Assembly: GCA_001970955.1 (NCBI GenBank)
Contig: MPUH01001029.1
Span: forward strand, 1-25,635
Direction: 5' to 3'
DNA: 25,635 nt
Origin: Stentor coeruleus
Lineage: Eukaryota > Ciliophora > Heterotrichea > Heterotrichida > Stentoridae
Below, piece by piece: positions 1 through 9,810 of this stretch. Position 1 is the stretch's first letter. The number at the start of each line of letters is the position of its first letter. A model generated the notes under the pieces. It saw nothing but the letters and a program-made list of their open reading frames with translations. It ran no database searches and was not told the origin of the DNA. The position numbers were made by a program, and so were the translations under genes.

Positions 1-454
1 ATACCGAAATTATTATTTTTGCTTTCTGACTCTTCATAATTCCAGTCAATATTTCTATAAATTCTGAGTTCCTCATTTTTGCTGTATAGCCAAAGAGTGG
101 CAATTACCTTAAATTCTATGAATACATCATTTTCTATTAGATTCTTTGAATCCATTTCCTCATTACCCCGCTCGTTTAAATTCAGTAAATTTTCATATTT
201 CTCAGCCTAAATATCTCAAAGTGAATTTTAGTAGTCATAAAAGCAAGCATTCCAGGAGGCATTATAATTATAATCCAATCAAAAATCTTGAATAATTTAT
301 TAGTATGCTCAAATCCCAAATACACATAAATACCAATAATATTAGTACTGATAATCTCATGAACTTCAGCGAGTCTTCAAATTTTTGATTTTTTCAAAAG
401 ACTTAAGTTCTGTAAAGGCTCTATTCTAGATATCACAATTTCATAAATTCTCAT
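1..454 (-). pseudogene. Decayed, edge-truncated gene, unknown family
   Basis: On the minus strand an ATG at 454 opens a frame that reads 25 codons, meets an in-frame TGA at 379-377, and continues in the same frame through a hydrophobic stretch (residues such as NIIGIYVYLGFEH and WIIIIMPPGML) to about 210. There the frame shifts by one base, and a further roughly 60 codons, rich in Glu and Asn, stay open to the window edge. The two parts read as one protein if the TGA and the single-base shift are ignored, and I see no GT..AG intron that would remove either defect. The hydrophobic part suggests a membrane or buried helical protein, but I do not recognise the family. It could be a pseudogene or a gene with assembly errors. 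Confidence 0.4.
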
Positions 455-947
455 ATTTTAGCTTCAACTTATATATTAGCAGGGATGATAGCTAGAATTT
501 TTAGTTATTCTTCGAGGTATTTGAAATAACTAAACTTTGGGATTACAAAATAATTTGGGGTTTCTAATAATGAGACTTAGCCGCTAGGCTTTTTGTAGAG
601 CGTATTGGGAGAAGTGCTTTTTAGTTGAAATGTTCGATTGTGCAAAGATTTTTTTTAATAAGATTTATAAGAGCATAACAAACATTTGAATGTTGCCAAT
701 AGCTATAATGTTTGTATATCATCTTTGCATATTTCTTAATTGTTTGTATATTGAATTATATATGAATTAAGGAGGGTAAGTGCGGAAGATTGCTGAATAA
801 TATGATAATAAGATTTATAATAGAAAAATTGTTAGTATTGACTGAAGGTATAAACATTTTCCTGTTTTTAAATAGGATTTATTGATATTAAATAGGCTAA
901 TTATAATTTTTGAATGATTTTCAGAATTAGAAATATATTATTACATT
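455..947. other. AT-rich intergenic region
   Basis: No reading frame of useful length or RNA gene is visible. It separates the decayed minus-strand gene from the plus-strand orphan gene at 948, so it should hold the upstream sequences of both. No specific motif is supported. Confidence 0.4.
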
Positions 948-1550
948 ATGAGCAATATTGGAAGATTTTTAGGGCCTTATCGATCTCCTACACCTATGAA
1001 AATGAATGAGATTAAATATTCATTAGAGAGACAAAGTAAAACTTTTATGAGAGTGCTTAAAAACAAATCAAATTCTTATAAAAAACTTCAGAAAATGTAC
1101 ATAAACGATACTTGCCTTGCATTTATCCATAAAATCAAAGAAAACCGTACTAAAAGCAACAAAATTAAAGTTATCAATGTGCCTAATTCAAAAATTACAG
1201 AAAGTGCTTCAATCCCTATATTGCCCCCACATAAAATTGATGATTCATGCCAGCGGCCTTCTCCTTTCGGCAGATTAAGATCAACTCCATATATAAAATC
1301 CCGTGAAATGTGCCCAAATCATGGAAACATAGAGACAAAACAAAAATACGAAATTAGAATCCCTAGAGTTTATGAAGAAAATATAGAAAATCAGAAAACT
1401 AGTGAAGGGAAATTTCAGAGATGGATAAAATTTACTAAAAGGAGGAACTCTGACGATAAAAAAAAGAAAAAACTAGAAAAAATTCTAAAAAGCAAAGCGA
1501 TACAGGCCCAAGATTTTGACATTTGTGGATGGGAAACACCAAATTATTAA
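948..1550 (+). CDS. Basic orphan protein, 200 aa
   Basis: An uninterrupted ATG-to-TAA frame of 200 codons. The protein is strongly basic, with Lys/Arg-rich stretches throughout and a lysine run near residues 175-180. The N-terminus (MSNIGRFLGPYRSPTP) and a middle segment with Pro, Cys and His residues are the only distinctive parts. No signal peptide, membrane helix or known domain is visible. It lies between intergenic regions on both sides and has no evident partner. The composition would suit a nucleic-acid or cytoskeleton binding protein, but that is only a guess. It is called a gene because of its length in AT-rich DNA and its protein-like composition. Confidence 0.6.
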   Translation: MSNIGRFLGPYRSPTPMKMNEIKYSLERQSKTFMRVLKNKSNSYKKLQKMYINDTCLAFIHKIKENRTKSNKIKVINVPNSKITESASIPILPPHKIDDSCQRPSPFGRLRSTPYIKSREMCPNHGNIETKQKYEIRIPRVYEENIENQKTSEGKFQRWIKFTKRRNSDDKKKKKLEKILKSKAIQAQDFDICGWETPNY

Positions 1551-2177
1551 CAAGTGATGCTTTATTATGATAGTATAAAATAATGTAATTGATTTAGACT
1601 ATAGTTCTTACATAGAGTGCACTTACATAATAAGAAATCAAAAAATAAGGAAAAATTTACATTTGGAAAATTGCTAATATAATTTAAGTAACTTTATTAT
1701 GTGCTGAATTTCACAAAACACTAATAATAAATTATTGTTAAAATCAAACTAATATCACTATACAAAAAACCTATGAGCTCTTATGCATTAGCATATAAAA
1801 TAACTTTTAAATATAAAAATCAATACTGGCTTCTTTAGAAGAAATAAGCTACTTTACATTCTCAAATTTTCTGTATATTCTAATAAAATCTTATATTTAT
1901 AAATTATATCTTCAGCTAGTCATTATTTGCATAAGCAATCAAGATTATAAATTCTTGGATTTTTATACATATACTCTTTAATTATATATGATTTTAGAAG
2001 TATCATAATAAATGAAGCTGACAATTTTATAGAAAAAGCTTAACAATAATTAGAACTAGCTAAAACAAATGAATTTTATAAAGATTGGCCTACAAAAGCT
2101 CTACAAACTTTTCTAATATTTTTGGTAAGCAGGTCACTAATACATCCTAACTAATATATGGACTAATATGTTTTTAA
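1551..2177. other. Intergenic region with a possible coding relic
   Basis: Mostly AT-rich sequence without a gene. From about 1978 to 2154 one plus-strand frame has protein-like composition broken by two TAA codons at 2041-2043 and 2047-2049. It reads EADNFIEKA, then a stop, Q and a stop, then LELAKTNEFYKDWPTKALQ. This may be a fragment of a decayed gene. It is not in frame with the zinc-finger gene that follows and I do not recognise it. Confidence 0.3.
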
Positions 2178-2507
2178 ATGTATAACTTCGCCTATAATAC
2201 GGTTCAAGATTTTTGGCTTGTGCAAAATTACTCATCCCCAATATTTTATGATAATTTGCCTGCTGAATCCTATGGAGCACTTACAGTGATTTCTCAAAGC
2301 CCAAAAGAAATCAGAAAAAAAGATTTCATATGCGAATTCTGCCAAAAAGTTTTTAAAACTGAAAACAACCTGAAAAACCATCATAAAACAGTCCACGACC
2401 GTGTATTCCGCGTGACTTGCCTAAAGTGCGCACAGGTTTTTTCTAACAAATATATCCTCCGAAAGCATGCTCTTAAACAACACCCTCCAAAGGCTGATAT
2501 TAACTAG
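2178..2507 (+). CDS. Small C2H2 zinc-finger protein
   Basis: A 109-aa protein, ATG to TAG, with two classical C2H2 fingers in its second half. Finger 1 has Cys52, Cys55, His68 and His73 (C-x2-C-x12-H-x4-H). Finger 2 has Cys81, Cys84, His97 and His102 with the same spacing. The expected hydrophobic positions between the ligands are present (Phe59 and Leu65; Phe88 and Leu94). The inter-finger linker is not the TGEKP type. The first 48 residues are aromatic and polar without a recognised domain. Two fingers can bind DNA or RNA, so a nucleic-acid binding or regulatory role is likely, but the target cannot be read from sequence. Confidence 0.85.
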   Translation: MYNFAYNTVQDFWLVQNYSSPIFYDNLPAESYGALTVISQSPKEIRKKDFICEFCQKVFKTENNLKNHHKTVHDRVFRVTCLKCAQVFSNKYILRKHALKQHPPKADIN

Positions 2508-2657
2508 GCTGTTATAACTAAGTAGGTTTTAATAATCTTCATCTATAGACTTTCTTATAAAAGCCTTTATCAAACAAAAATATTTCAATATATGGTTTCA
2601 ATATTGATATACAATAAGTTTTTTTATGATATATATGCATTTATAGTAATTAAAAAG

Positions 2658-4595
2658 TTACTTATCAGATAACAAGAAATTAAAAGACAAGTTTCCAGAT
2701 TCAGCAAAGATGGTTCCTTTGAGCAATTGATCTAATTCATAATCTTCTCTTATAGATTGAAGAAGGTCGCGTGGGAGGATTTTTTTCCTGTTGCATCTTT
2801 TAACAAGTTCTGAGGAGATATCGAGAACTTCAGCACAAAGATATTCTAGAGTTCCAGCAAGAAAGATTGCAGCTTTTTTGGAAACTCGGTATTGTTTGGT
2901 TTTCATTTTACGATGTATGCGGCCAACAGGGAAGATGCTGATTTTTGATAAGAGTCTTTGAGCACGGGGGATGATTTTTCCTTGATTTGGTTGGATGAGA
3001 TTGAGTTTACTTTGCTTATAGACTAGTCCTTGGCCTTTAACTTTTTTATGGGTATCATTTTTGGTTTTTTTAAGCTTTTTAGGACTTTTCAAGCTTTTTT
3101 TTATGGGGTTTAAATTTTGAATAGTCTTTGTTGGAGGCTTGGCATTTGAAATGATAGGGTTTTGGATCTGTTGGGATTTGGTATTTACTGGGATAGGAAT
3201 AGGTTGAGTGTTGGTTGCAGGTTGAAAAGAGGACCCAGCTGCGATGGAAATATTTTGGACCTGGCAATTGAGATTTGATTGCAACAAAGGTTGCGAAATA
3301 TTAACTACAGGAGCTATAAAGGCTGGAATCTGGACACGGGGATAATGTCGTTCTAGTATTCGCTTGCAAGTTTGATAATAATTCGCATCAGTGCAAATAG
3401 TTGTTAATAGCCTTGAAAACCTACATGAGTCAGCAAAACTTTTAAAAATCTCATTACCTCCATCTAAAAGTAATTCCATTGCTTCCAATGATCCTTCTCT
3501 ATGCACAGCATCCCTCTCAATAATCCTACACAAAACTGTCACCACATTGTTTTCCACCAATTCAATAATCTGATGTTGTAGCTGTTGCCTAAAAAAGCAT
3601 TTAACCACTCCAATCATACAACTTTTTACAACCTCCTCATCTTTAGTCAGGTTATTAATCAGTACTGGAATAAAATTCCTATTGATCATATTTTCTAAAA
3701 ATTCCCATCCTTGTCCTGCTTGTGCTTCTATAACTCTTGCAGCAAATCTTCTATGTTCAATTTTATCATTATCAAGTAACCCAGAAAATACCCCAAAAAC
3801 ATCTTTTATATCATTAGCCGATTCAGGTAATACGACAATTTTACTTAAAATTTTAACCACTCTATCCAAATACTTGTTATTACCAACATGTGGAAGTAGA
3901 CTTATAANTGATTCAGGTAATACGACAATTTTGCTTAAAATTTTAACCACTCTATCCAAATACTTGTTATTACCAACATGTGGAAGTAGACTTATAATAC
4001 CTTTAAACTCAATAATTTTCTTGCAAAATTCAATATTGTTAATCTCAAGAGATTTTTCTATATACTGAAAGCAATATTCAATAAGGTCACTTTCTTGACC
4101 TTTTTCTAAGATTTCGCAAGCTTGTTTTAGTATTCTATAACTTTGGTCGATATTTAAACTATTAAACATTCCAATAAGCATTTCTAATATATATGCCATA
4201 GATACTTCATCTTGATGAAGTTCTAGGAATTTTTCAAACTCGTCAAAATAGTCTAGATAATCATGGTTGAGTGATGAAAAATGTAAGACACTAAGTAATT
4301 TGAAAAGTTCTGAACAATGAGCTTTAATTTCCTTTTGCATTATAGGAAGAACAATTGGTTTAATTTCTCTGTGGATTAGAGTGAAATTGAGATATGATTG
4401 GTAATTTATGCAGATGATTGTGAGTAACTGGATGGATTCGTATTGGATTTCTGGGTTTGGGGATTTGATGTGCTGAAAGATGGAAGGTATATGGTTTGAG
4501 ATGTCACACCATTTGAGGGATTTCAGGTTTTGGCGAAGAGTTTGAATTTGAGTAAGGTCAGCAACTTGGGAATTTGAGTCTGGGCTTTGCGACAT
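2658..4595 (-). CDS. ARM/HEAT-repeat protein fused to histone H2A fold
   Basis: One frame of 645 codons (ATG at 4595, TAA at 2658). Residues 1 to about 410 are tandem alpha-helical repeats of ARM/HEAT character, resembling importin-alpha-like proteins. Residues about 411-550 form a Gln/Pro/Lys-rich linker that becomes strongly basic and includes an SPKK motif at 504-507. Residues 551-645 match core histone H2A end to end: FPVGRIHR, then LAGTLEYLCAEVLD for the long alpha-2 helix, LPRDLLQSIREDYELDQLL, and a C-terminal docking segment. The acidic-patch positions are mostly kept (E, E, D, then D and E). A 30-codon direct duplication with an N at 3908 lies inside the ARM region and is probably an assembly artefact, so the real protein may be 615 aa. 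A role linking chromatin with an ARM-binding partner, for example nuclear import or histone escort, is inference. Confidence 0.85.
   Translation of the reverse strand: MSQSPDSNSQVADLTQIQTLRQNLKSLKWCDISNHIPSIFQHIKSPNPEIQYESIQLLTIICINYQSYLNFTLIHREIKPIVLPIMQKEIKAHCSELFKLLSVLHFSSLNHDYLDYFDEFEKFLELHQDEVSMAYILEMLIGMFNSLNIDQSYRILKQACEILEKGQESDLIEYCFQYIEKSLEINNIEFCKKIIEFKGIISLLPHVGNNKYLDRVVKILSKIVVLPESXISLLPHVGNNKYLDRVVKILSKIVVLPESANDIKDVFGVFSGLLDNDKIEHRRFAARVIEAQAGQGWEFLENMINRNFIPVLINNLTKDEEVVKSCMIGVVKCFFRQQLQHQIIELVENNVVTVLCRIIERDAVHREGSLEAMELLLDGGNEIFKSFADSCRFSRLLTTICTDANYYQTCKRILERHYPRVQIPAFIAPVVNISQPLLQSNLNCQVQNISIAAGSSFQPATNTQPIPIPVNTKSQQIQNPIISNAKPPTKTIQNLNPIKKSLKSPKKLKKTKNDTHKKVKGQGLVYKQSKLNLIQPNQGKIIPRAQRLLSKISIFPVGRIHRKMKTKQYRVSKKAAIFLAGTLEYLCAEVLDISSELVKRCNRKKILPRDLLQSIREDYELDQLLKGTIFAESGNLSFNFLLSDK
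2661..2945 (-). other. Histone H2A fold domain (C-terminal 95 residues)
   Basis: This segment encodes residues 551-645 of the ARM-fusion gene. Motifs diagnostic of H2A rather than H2B, H3 or H4 are the FPVGR-x-HR start, the LEYL-x-AE helix, the PR-D/H-L loop-2 region and the E-D-x-E-L entry to the last helix. The usual short basic H2A N-terminal tail is replaced by the linker and repeat domain. There is no methionine just before the domain, so a free H2A from an internal start is unlikely. Confidence 0.85.
3820..3998. repeat. 90-bp direct duplication around a single N
   Basis: The stretch starting GATTCAGGTAATACG at 3820 recurs at 3910 with a period of 90. The copies differ at one base (TTTTACTT against TTTTGCTT), and a single N at 3908 lies between them. 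The period is a multiple of three, so the ARM reading frame survives. The N strongly suggests two contig ends with unmerged overlap rather than a biological repeat. Confidence 0.85.
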
Positions 4596-5323
4596 TGAGT
4601 ATTATTATAAGATTTGATGCATTTTTTGTCGGTTCTGAACATTTCTGATCTAATTATTTTTTGATATAGTTTGGGGAAGGGTGCTAAATATGAATTTAAA
4701 TAATTATATTTGCAATTTTAGATTAGGTTATAAAGATGCAGAATGCTTGTGATTGGGTTGATGGAAATAGGCTTGCATGCTAAGAATTTTTATGAATAAG
4801 ATAGTATTTTAATTAAAAATTTAGTGAATTTTGATAGATACAATTTTTAAGAAAGATTACTAGCTTGTATAATGAAAAGATAAAATGCTATTGATATAAT
4901 TGTTAAGCCTTGATTTATGAGCTAAAAGAAGAATATACATTGGCCTATAATTTGATTTTTGAAAAATAATAATTTATCATAACTTTTTGTCAACTATACA
5001 AATATTGAAAGCCTATTCTTGTTAATGATCTCTCAAGCTATTTTTATATTTCAATTCAAAATTATAATTACTATAAATCATATTTTGAAAATAAAATCTC
5101 TTTATTTGCTTGCTGTGCATCTTTATAACAATACAAAAAGCATTTTCCTTATTAAAATTATCTCAAAAACTCTTTAATCCATTCAACCTATTGTTTATTA
5201 TCTCATAGTATTCAATCTACAAATCTCAACATTCAGCATGCTGATTCAGAATCTCAAATAAAATACATTTTTTCTCTAAAATTCTAATATAAAACAAAAA
5301 GAATTCTATTCATTATAATTTTA
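4596..5323. promoter_or_regulatory. Divergent intergenic region, putative shared promoter
   Basis: A 728-bp AT-rich gap between two genes that start on opposite strands, the ARM-H2A gene leftward and the Phe-tRNA synthetase gene rightward. Both promoters must lie here. No specific element is recognisable, and no additional gene is seen. Confidence 0.4.
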
Positions 5324-6781
5324 ATGGAGGCTGAGTTGCTCAAAGACCTGGCTCAAAAGGACATAGAAAACTCCCTATTGTACGCACGTGGCAAAGGGTG
5401 GGATCATACAGAACTGGTTGGTCTTTTAACAAGTCTTGGCCTTGAAGGCTACCTCCAAACTGAGAACTTTAAAATGGAAGAACTTGTCTTAACTCCAGAA
5501 GGGACAACTTATCTTGAACTTGGTTCGCCTGAAGCTCAGGTTGTAAAATTCCTCACAAGCTCAGGAAAAGTTACTCAGGATGTCCTTATGAGCAATTTAG
5601 GGAACATAGGCAAAATCGGCTTTGCACAAGCTATGAAAAACAAATGGATTGCCATAGAAAAGGATACAAAGCTTGTAAACATCACCACTCAAGAAATCCA
5701 AGATGCAGTCCAAATCTCATTAAAAGCTATTTCCAATGGCGAAGCCAGTAAAGATCTTGAATCTCTCAAAAAACGCAAGCTTGTTGAAAATGCAAAAAGA
5801 GGCTACTGCAAAGTTACTAAAGGTCCAAACTTCAGAGAAGTCCGTGTCAAAGGTGAAGCTGACATTACATACGAGCTTCTAAAAACTGAGAAATGGAAAA
5901 CAGCAGTTTTTAAAGACTACAACTTTGATGCTTTAGGTAAAGACCCAGAAGGAGGGCATTTACACCCATTATTAAAAGTTCGTGCACAGCTAAGAAGAAT
6001 ATTATTAGAAATGGGCTTTGAGGAAATGCCTACAAATAACTTTGTAGAAAGTAGCTTCTGGAACTTTGATTCACTTTTTCAACCACAGTCACACCCTGCT
6101 AGAGATGCCCATGATACATTTTTCCTTAAAGATCCGATAAGTTCAGCTAACTCTGACCCTGAATATGTTCAAAGAGTTAAAACTATGCATGAAAGCGGAG
6201 ATGAGACAAGTATTGGGTGGAATTACAATTGGAGTCTTCAGGAAGCTGAGAAAAATATCCTTCGTACTCACACTACTGCCGTATCATCAAGAATGCTTTA
6301 TAAGCTTGCCCAAGAAGGTTTTAGACCAAAAAAGTACTTTAGTATTGACAGGGTATTTAGAAATGAAAACTTAGACGCTACTCATCTAGCTGAATTCCAT
6401 CAAATAGAAGGTGTTATAGCAGATCGTGGATTAGGCTTAGGCGATTTAATGGGTGTTATTCAAGAATTCTTTAGAAGAATGGGTATCACAAATATCAAAT
6501 TCAAGCCTGCTTATAACCCTTATACCGAACCCAGTCTAGAAATTTTTGGGTATCATCCAATACTTAAGAAATGGACTGAAATCGGCAATTCTGGGATTTT
6601 CAGACCTGAAATGCTCAAACCTATGGGCTTACCAGAAGATGTTGCTGTCATCGCTTGGGGTTTGTCATTAGAAAGACCTACTATGATTCAGTATGGGCTT
6701 GATAATATTCGCGATTTGTTCGGATCTAAAGCTGATCTCAATTATATACGCAATAATCCTGTATGCCGTTTTAATAGCTAG
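5324..6781 (+). CDS. FARSA: Phenylalanyl-tRNA synthetase alpha subunit
   Basis: The 485-aa protein is the cytosolic class II synthetase subunit that, with the beta subunit, charges tRNA-Phe with phenylalanine. Residues 1 to about 170 correspond to the eukaryotic/archaeal N-terminal winged-helix region that contacts tRNA. The catalytic core follows: [14 protein letters not shown] and the motif 1 region near 211-235, the [13 protein letters not shown] and [11 protein letters not shown] block at 243-267, the [15 protein letters not shown] segment at 316-330, motif 2 (RVFRNE to EFHQIEG) at 343-363, the [12 protein letters not shown] substrate-site stretch at 393-404, and motif 3 ([13 protein letters not shown]) at 446-458. 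Length is close to the usual eukaryotic form of about 500 aa. The ATG at 5324 gives an N-terminus that lines up with the family. No introns or disruptions are seen. Confidence 0.97.
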   Translation: MEAELLKDLAQKDIENSLLYARGKGWDHTELVGLLTSLGLEGYLQTENFKMEELVLTPEGTTYLELGSPEAQVVKFLTSSGKVTQDVLMSNLGNIGKIGFAQAMKNKWIAIEKDTKLVNITTQEIQDAVQISLKAISNGEASKDLESLKKRKLVENAKRGYCKVTKGPNFREVRVKGEADITYELLKTEKWKTAVFKDYNFDALGKDPEGGHLHPLLKVRAQLRRILLEMGFEEMPTNNFVESSFWNFDSLFQPQSHPARDAHDTFFLKDPISSANSDPEYVQRVKTMHESGDETSIGWNYNWSLQEAEKNILRTHTTAVSSRMLYKLAQEGFRPKKYFSIDRVFRNENLDATHLAEFHQIEGVIADRGLGLGDLMGVIQEFFRRMGITNIKFKPAYNPYTEPSLEIFGYHPILKKWTEIGNSGIFRPEMLKPMGLPEDVAVIAWGLSLERPTMIQYGLDNIRDLFGSKADLNYIRNNPVCRFNS

Positions 6782-7047
6782 GTTTAATTTAGTATTATAA
6801 GAAAATTGGTATTATGTGATTGAGGAAGTTTATATTTGATGTTAGGGTGAAAAAATGCAATATATGGTATATACTAATTTTGATACTTTGTTTGTTATTA
6901 TGAGATTTATAAAGAAAAAATGATTATGAATCATACTTATAATCAAATCAAACATTAATTTATAAAGCAGAGAATTATGATAATTAATTCAAAATTTTAT
7001 AAAAAACCCATAATAAAGTTTCTTTCTTTTCTAACATAGCTTAACAA

Positions 7048-9207
7048 CTATAGATTTTCTTCATCTTCATCTTCATCTTCCTCAACCTGCTTCTCCTCAC
7101 CCATCTTATCATCGTCGATATAAGCAAGATTCACCCCAGCTGCCGTAAATGAGCTCGTCCTCTGGATTCTCATCATTTCTTTATACGTCTCTTCATTCCC
7201 ATGATAAATCTCAAACTCATTCCACTTGGCCCAAAACCTTGTATGCTCCTTTTTCCTCACATCACAAAACTGGGCAATATAAATATATAAACTTCTTACT
7301 CTATCAATTTCTCCAAGCTTCCTTTCTATATTAGCAAAGCTTAACCCAATATCAATAATTTGTTGTGTATCAGTAAAACTTTCAAATATCCCTTCAAACA
7401 AACTCCTCATCTTAATAACCCCATAAAAATCACATACTTTTTGCATATAAATAATAAACATCTCAGGCTTTTGTTTTATCGGAACATCTCTAACAGCTTT
7501 TTCATATATTTCTATAACATGATTTCCAAGGCCATAATCCTCTTCTAGCTTGCTATACATAAGATAAAAGATCCTGATTCTATCTTTTGGACATGTGGCT
7601 AAGACTTGTTCATATAAATCTCTGGCCCTTTCTAGCTTCTTTGATTCATAATGAGAGGTAAAAGCATGCAAATATCCGATCCATATGTCGTAAGCATGTG
7701 GCCAGGTAAATTTGCTTATACCTTGTTCATAGATTCTGAATGATTCTTCCCATAGATTGTTTTCTTGTAAGTATTCAACATAATTGAGGATTGTGTGGAC
7801 ATTGGCAAATTTATAGTTAATCATTTTTTCATACGCTTCTCTTGTTGTATCTAAGGTTCCTAAGGACTCTTCTAGATCTACATATAATGCCCATAATCTG
7901 TTGTTTGTTGATACTTCTTGTTGTAAACTTGCTTCTTTGGTATACCTGTGCTGAGTATTGCAAATTCTTCTTATGAGCTTTAAAGCGTCTTCATAATGAC
8001 GATGACTAAGTTCGGTTTCAATCCACTCCTCCCAGATTTGCGCGACCTGATCACTTTTCTTCAGTTTACTTTGTGTGCCTTTATAAAACACTATCCTAGC
8101 ATTCCGGTAATCCCCTGATTTTTCATATACTTTAGCAAAGTGTATCCATAAATCCTGTGGTGGTCCCCGAGCTTTCATTGGGTCAACCATTGTCACAGCT
8201 TCAGCATACACCCGAAGTACTTGGCCGACATCCCCTTCAAAAAGTTTAGCTCGATTTTCCCACTCATAAACATCATTAGGATTCGCTCTAAGTTTTACAT
8301 CAGATAGTATAATCTCTCGTCTGTCTATTAGCCCTTGCAATCTATTCATAGCTTCTTCAGCAACTTCTTCATCATCAATACATGCAGCTATAATTTCTTC
8401 TTCTAGTTGGCAATACGAAGCGAAAATTTTCTCGAACTCAGCAACAGTTTCCACATCTTTTAAAGCTGACTCAAAAGTTCCCCTAGCATTATCGATATCC
8501 CCAAGACGCATATAGAAATGCGCTACAAGTTCCCAAGCCCGACCTTTATGGTCCAGACGCTCAAGGCAGGTTTTGAGAATTTTTTCACTATTTTCAACAC
8601 ATTCTGGGTTTTTGGATATGAGTTCTGCAAGTCTAACCCAAAGGCTTTCTGTATCTTCAATTTCTAATAAGCTTTGGATGTTTTGAACAGCTTCTGCGAT
8701 ATAGTTTGAGTAGATAAGAAAATCTATGAACTCATGTATTTTCCCAGGGTTTAGTTGTAGGTACCTTTCATATATACGTTTACATGTTTCTGGACAATGG
8801 ATTTGATCTGCCCATTGCATATATGATTCCCATATAAGGTCGTGCTGGGTTATCGGGAGTTTTTGTAAAGCTTCATCATAAGTACGTCTTGTTTTAGTTA
8901 TATGGCCTTGGGATGATAAGAATTCAAGGTAGTCCAACCAGATTTGTGGCATTAGAGGAATATGGCTTAAACACCTTTCATGTAGTGTATTTGCTAGGGA
9001 ATAATGAGCTGAGCTTTGGTTGTTTTCCACATAGGCTCTTACTTCAGATAGGTAGTTGTACCAAAGTTTATATGAAGTGGGGATAAATTCTAAAGCTTGC
9101 TCATAGATCTTACAACGCTCGCTTAGGGAAGAGAGATTTTGAATTATGTTCCACCAGCTACGTAAACTACAAGAATTTTCTTGAGAGATACTGGAAGGGT
9201 CGAACAT
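7048..9207 (-). CDS. SYF1: Pre-mRNA splicing factor SYF1/XAB2
   Basis: A 719-aa HAT-repeat protein on the minus strand. The repeats carry the expected W..Y and A..I/V-Y-E-R/K pattern from about residue 14 to 680, beginning with SYKLWYNYLSEV and including the SYF1-characteristic stretches LPITQHDLIWESYM and RGPPQDLWIHFAKVYE. The protein ends in an acidic tail (about 700-719). SYF1 is a scaffold of the NineTeen/Prp19-associated complex in the active spliceosome. In animals the orthologue XAB2 also acts in transcription-coupled repair. It is shorter than human XAB2 (about 855 aa), mainly at the two ends. Its 3' end converges with the FARSA gene across a 266-bp gap. Its presence implies an active spliceosome although no introns were found in this window. 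Confidence 0.94.
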   Translation of the reverse strand: MFDPSSISQENSCSLRSWWNIIQNLSSLSERCKIYEQALEFIPTSYKLWYNYLSEVRAYVENNQSSAHYSLANTLHERCLSHIPLMPQIWLDYLEFLSSQGHITKTRRTYDEALQKLPITQHDLIWESYMQWADQIHCPETCKRIYERYLQLNPGKIHEFIDFLIYSNYIAEAVQNIQSLLEIEDTESLWVRLAELISKNPECVENSEKILKTCLERLDHKGRAWELVAHFYMRLGDIDNARGTFESALKDVETVAEFEKIFASYCQLEEEIIAACIDDEEVAEEAMNRLQGLIDRREIILSDVKLRANPNDVYEWENRAKLFEGDVGQVLRVYAEAVTMVDPMKARGPPQDLWIHFAKVYEKSGDYRNARIVFYKGTQSKLKKSDQVAQIWEEWIETELSHRHYEDALKLIRRICNTQHRYTKEASLQQEVSTNNRLWALYVDLEESLGTLDTTREAYEKMINYKFANVHTILNYVEYLQENNLWEESFRIYEQGISKFTWPHAYDIWIGYLHAFTSHYESKKLERARDLYEQVLATCPKDRIRIFYLMYSKLEEDYGLGNHVIEIYEKAVRDVPIKQKPEMFIIYMQKVCDFYGVIKMRSLFEGIFESFTDTQQIIDIGLSFANIERKLGEIDRVRSLYIYIAQFCDVRKKEHTRFWAKWNEFEIYHGNEETYKEMMRIQRTSSFTAAGVNLAYIDDDKMGEEKQVEEDEDEDEENL

Positions 9208-9810
9208 TATTATATATTAATTATGATGCAAAGGTTAAAATATTAACGAATATTAAAGGATAATTAAAGTTGATGAATAATCTGGCTTAAGGAAAAAGTT
9301 CTAGTTTTAATTTATATAAATAAATGGTTAATATTTTATAAGGAAAAACAGTCATTACTAATTAGGAACTAATTAAATGTGATCTTGCTGGCTACATGGC
9401 TAAAAACATATTTTTTCTATATTTTATAAAGATAATGAAATGAAAATATAGATTATTTGATTTAGGATTTTAGTGTAATTATTTAAGTGGCAATTAGCTG
9501 AGGGTATACTTCTTCAAAATATTTACCTAAAGCAATCACAAAATATTGCAGCCAATATAAGCGGCACATACTTGAATAGATTTCCATTATAAATTGTTTA
9601 TTGTTATATAATTATCTTTATGCATCATTATGATTGTTAAAAAAATCATAATAAATTATTTCTTTTATGATTTAAATCCTATAAACATTTCTGTATCCTG
9701 CATTACCACAAGCCAACTCTTAAATTTCTCTCTTTTCAAAGCATCTTCTATATTTTAAGTCTTAAACTCTAAATCCTAGCTCAATGAAAAAACATATTTA
9801 TACAATACAA
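9208..9810. other. AT-rich intergenic region
   Basis: About 600 bp between the start of SYF1 and the end of the coiled-coil gene, both on the minus strand. It should contain the SYF1 promoter and the 3' end of the next gene. I see no further gene or repeat. Confidence 0.4.
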
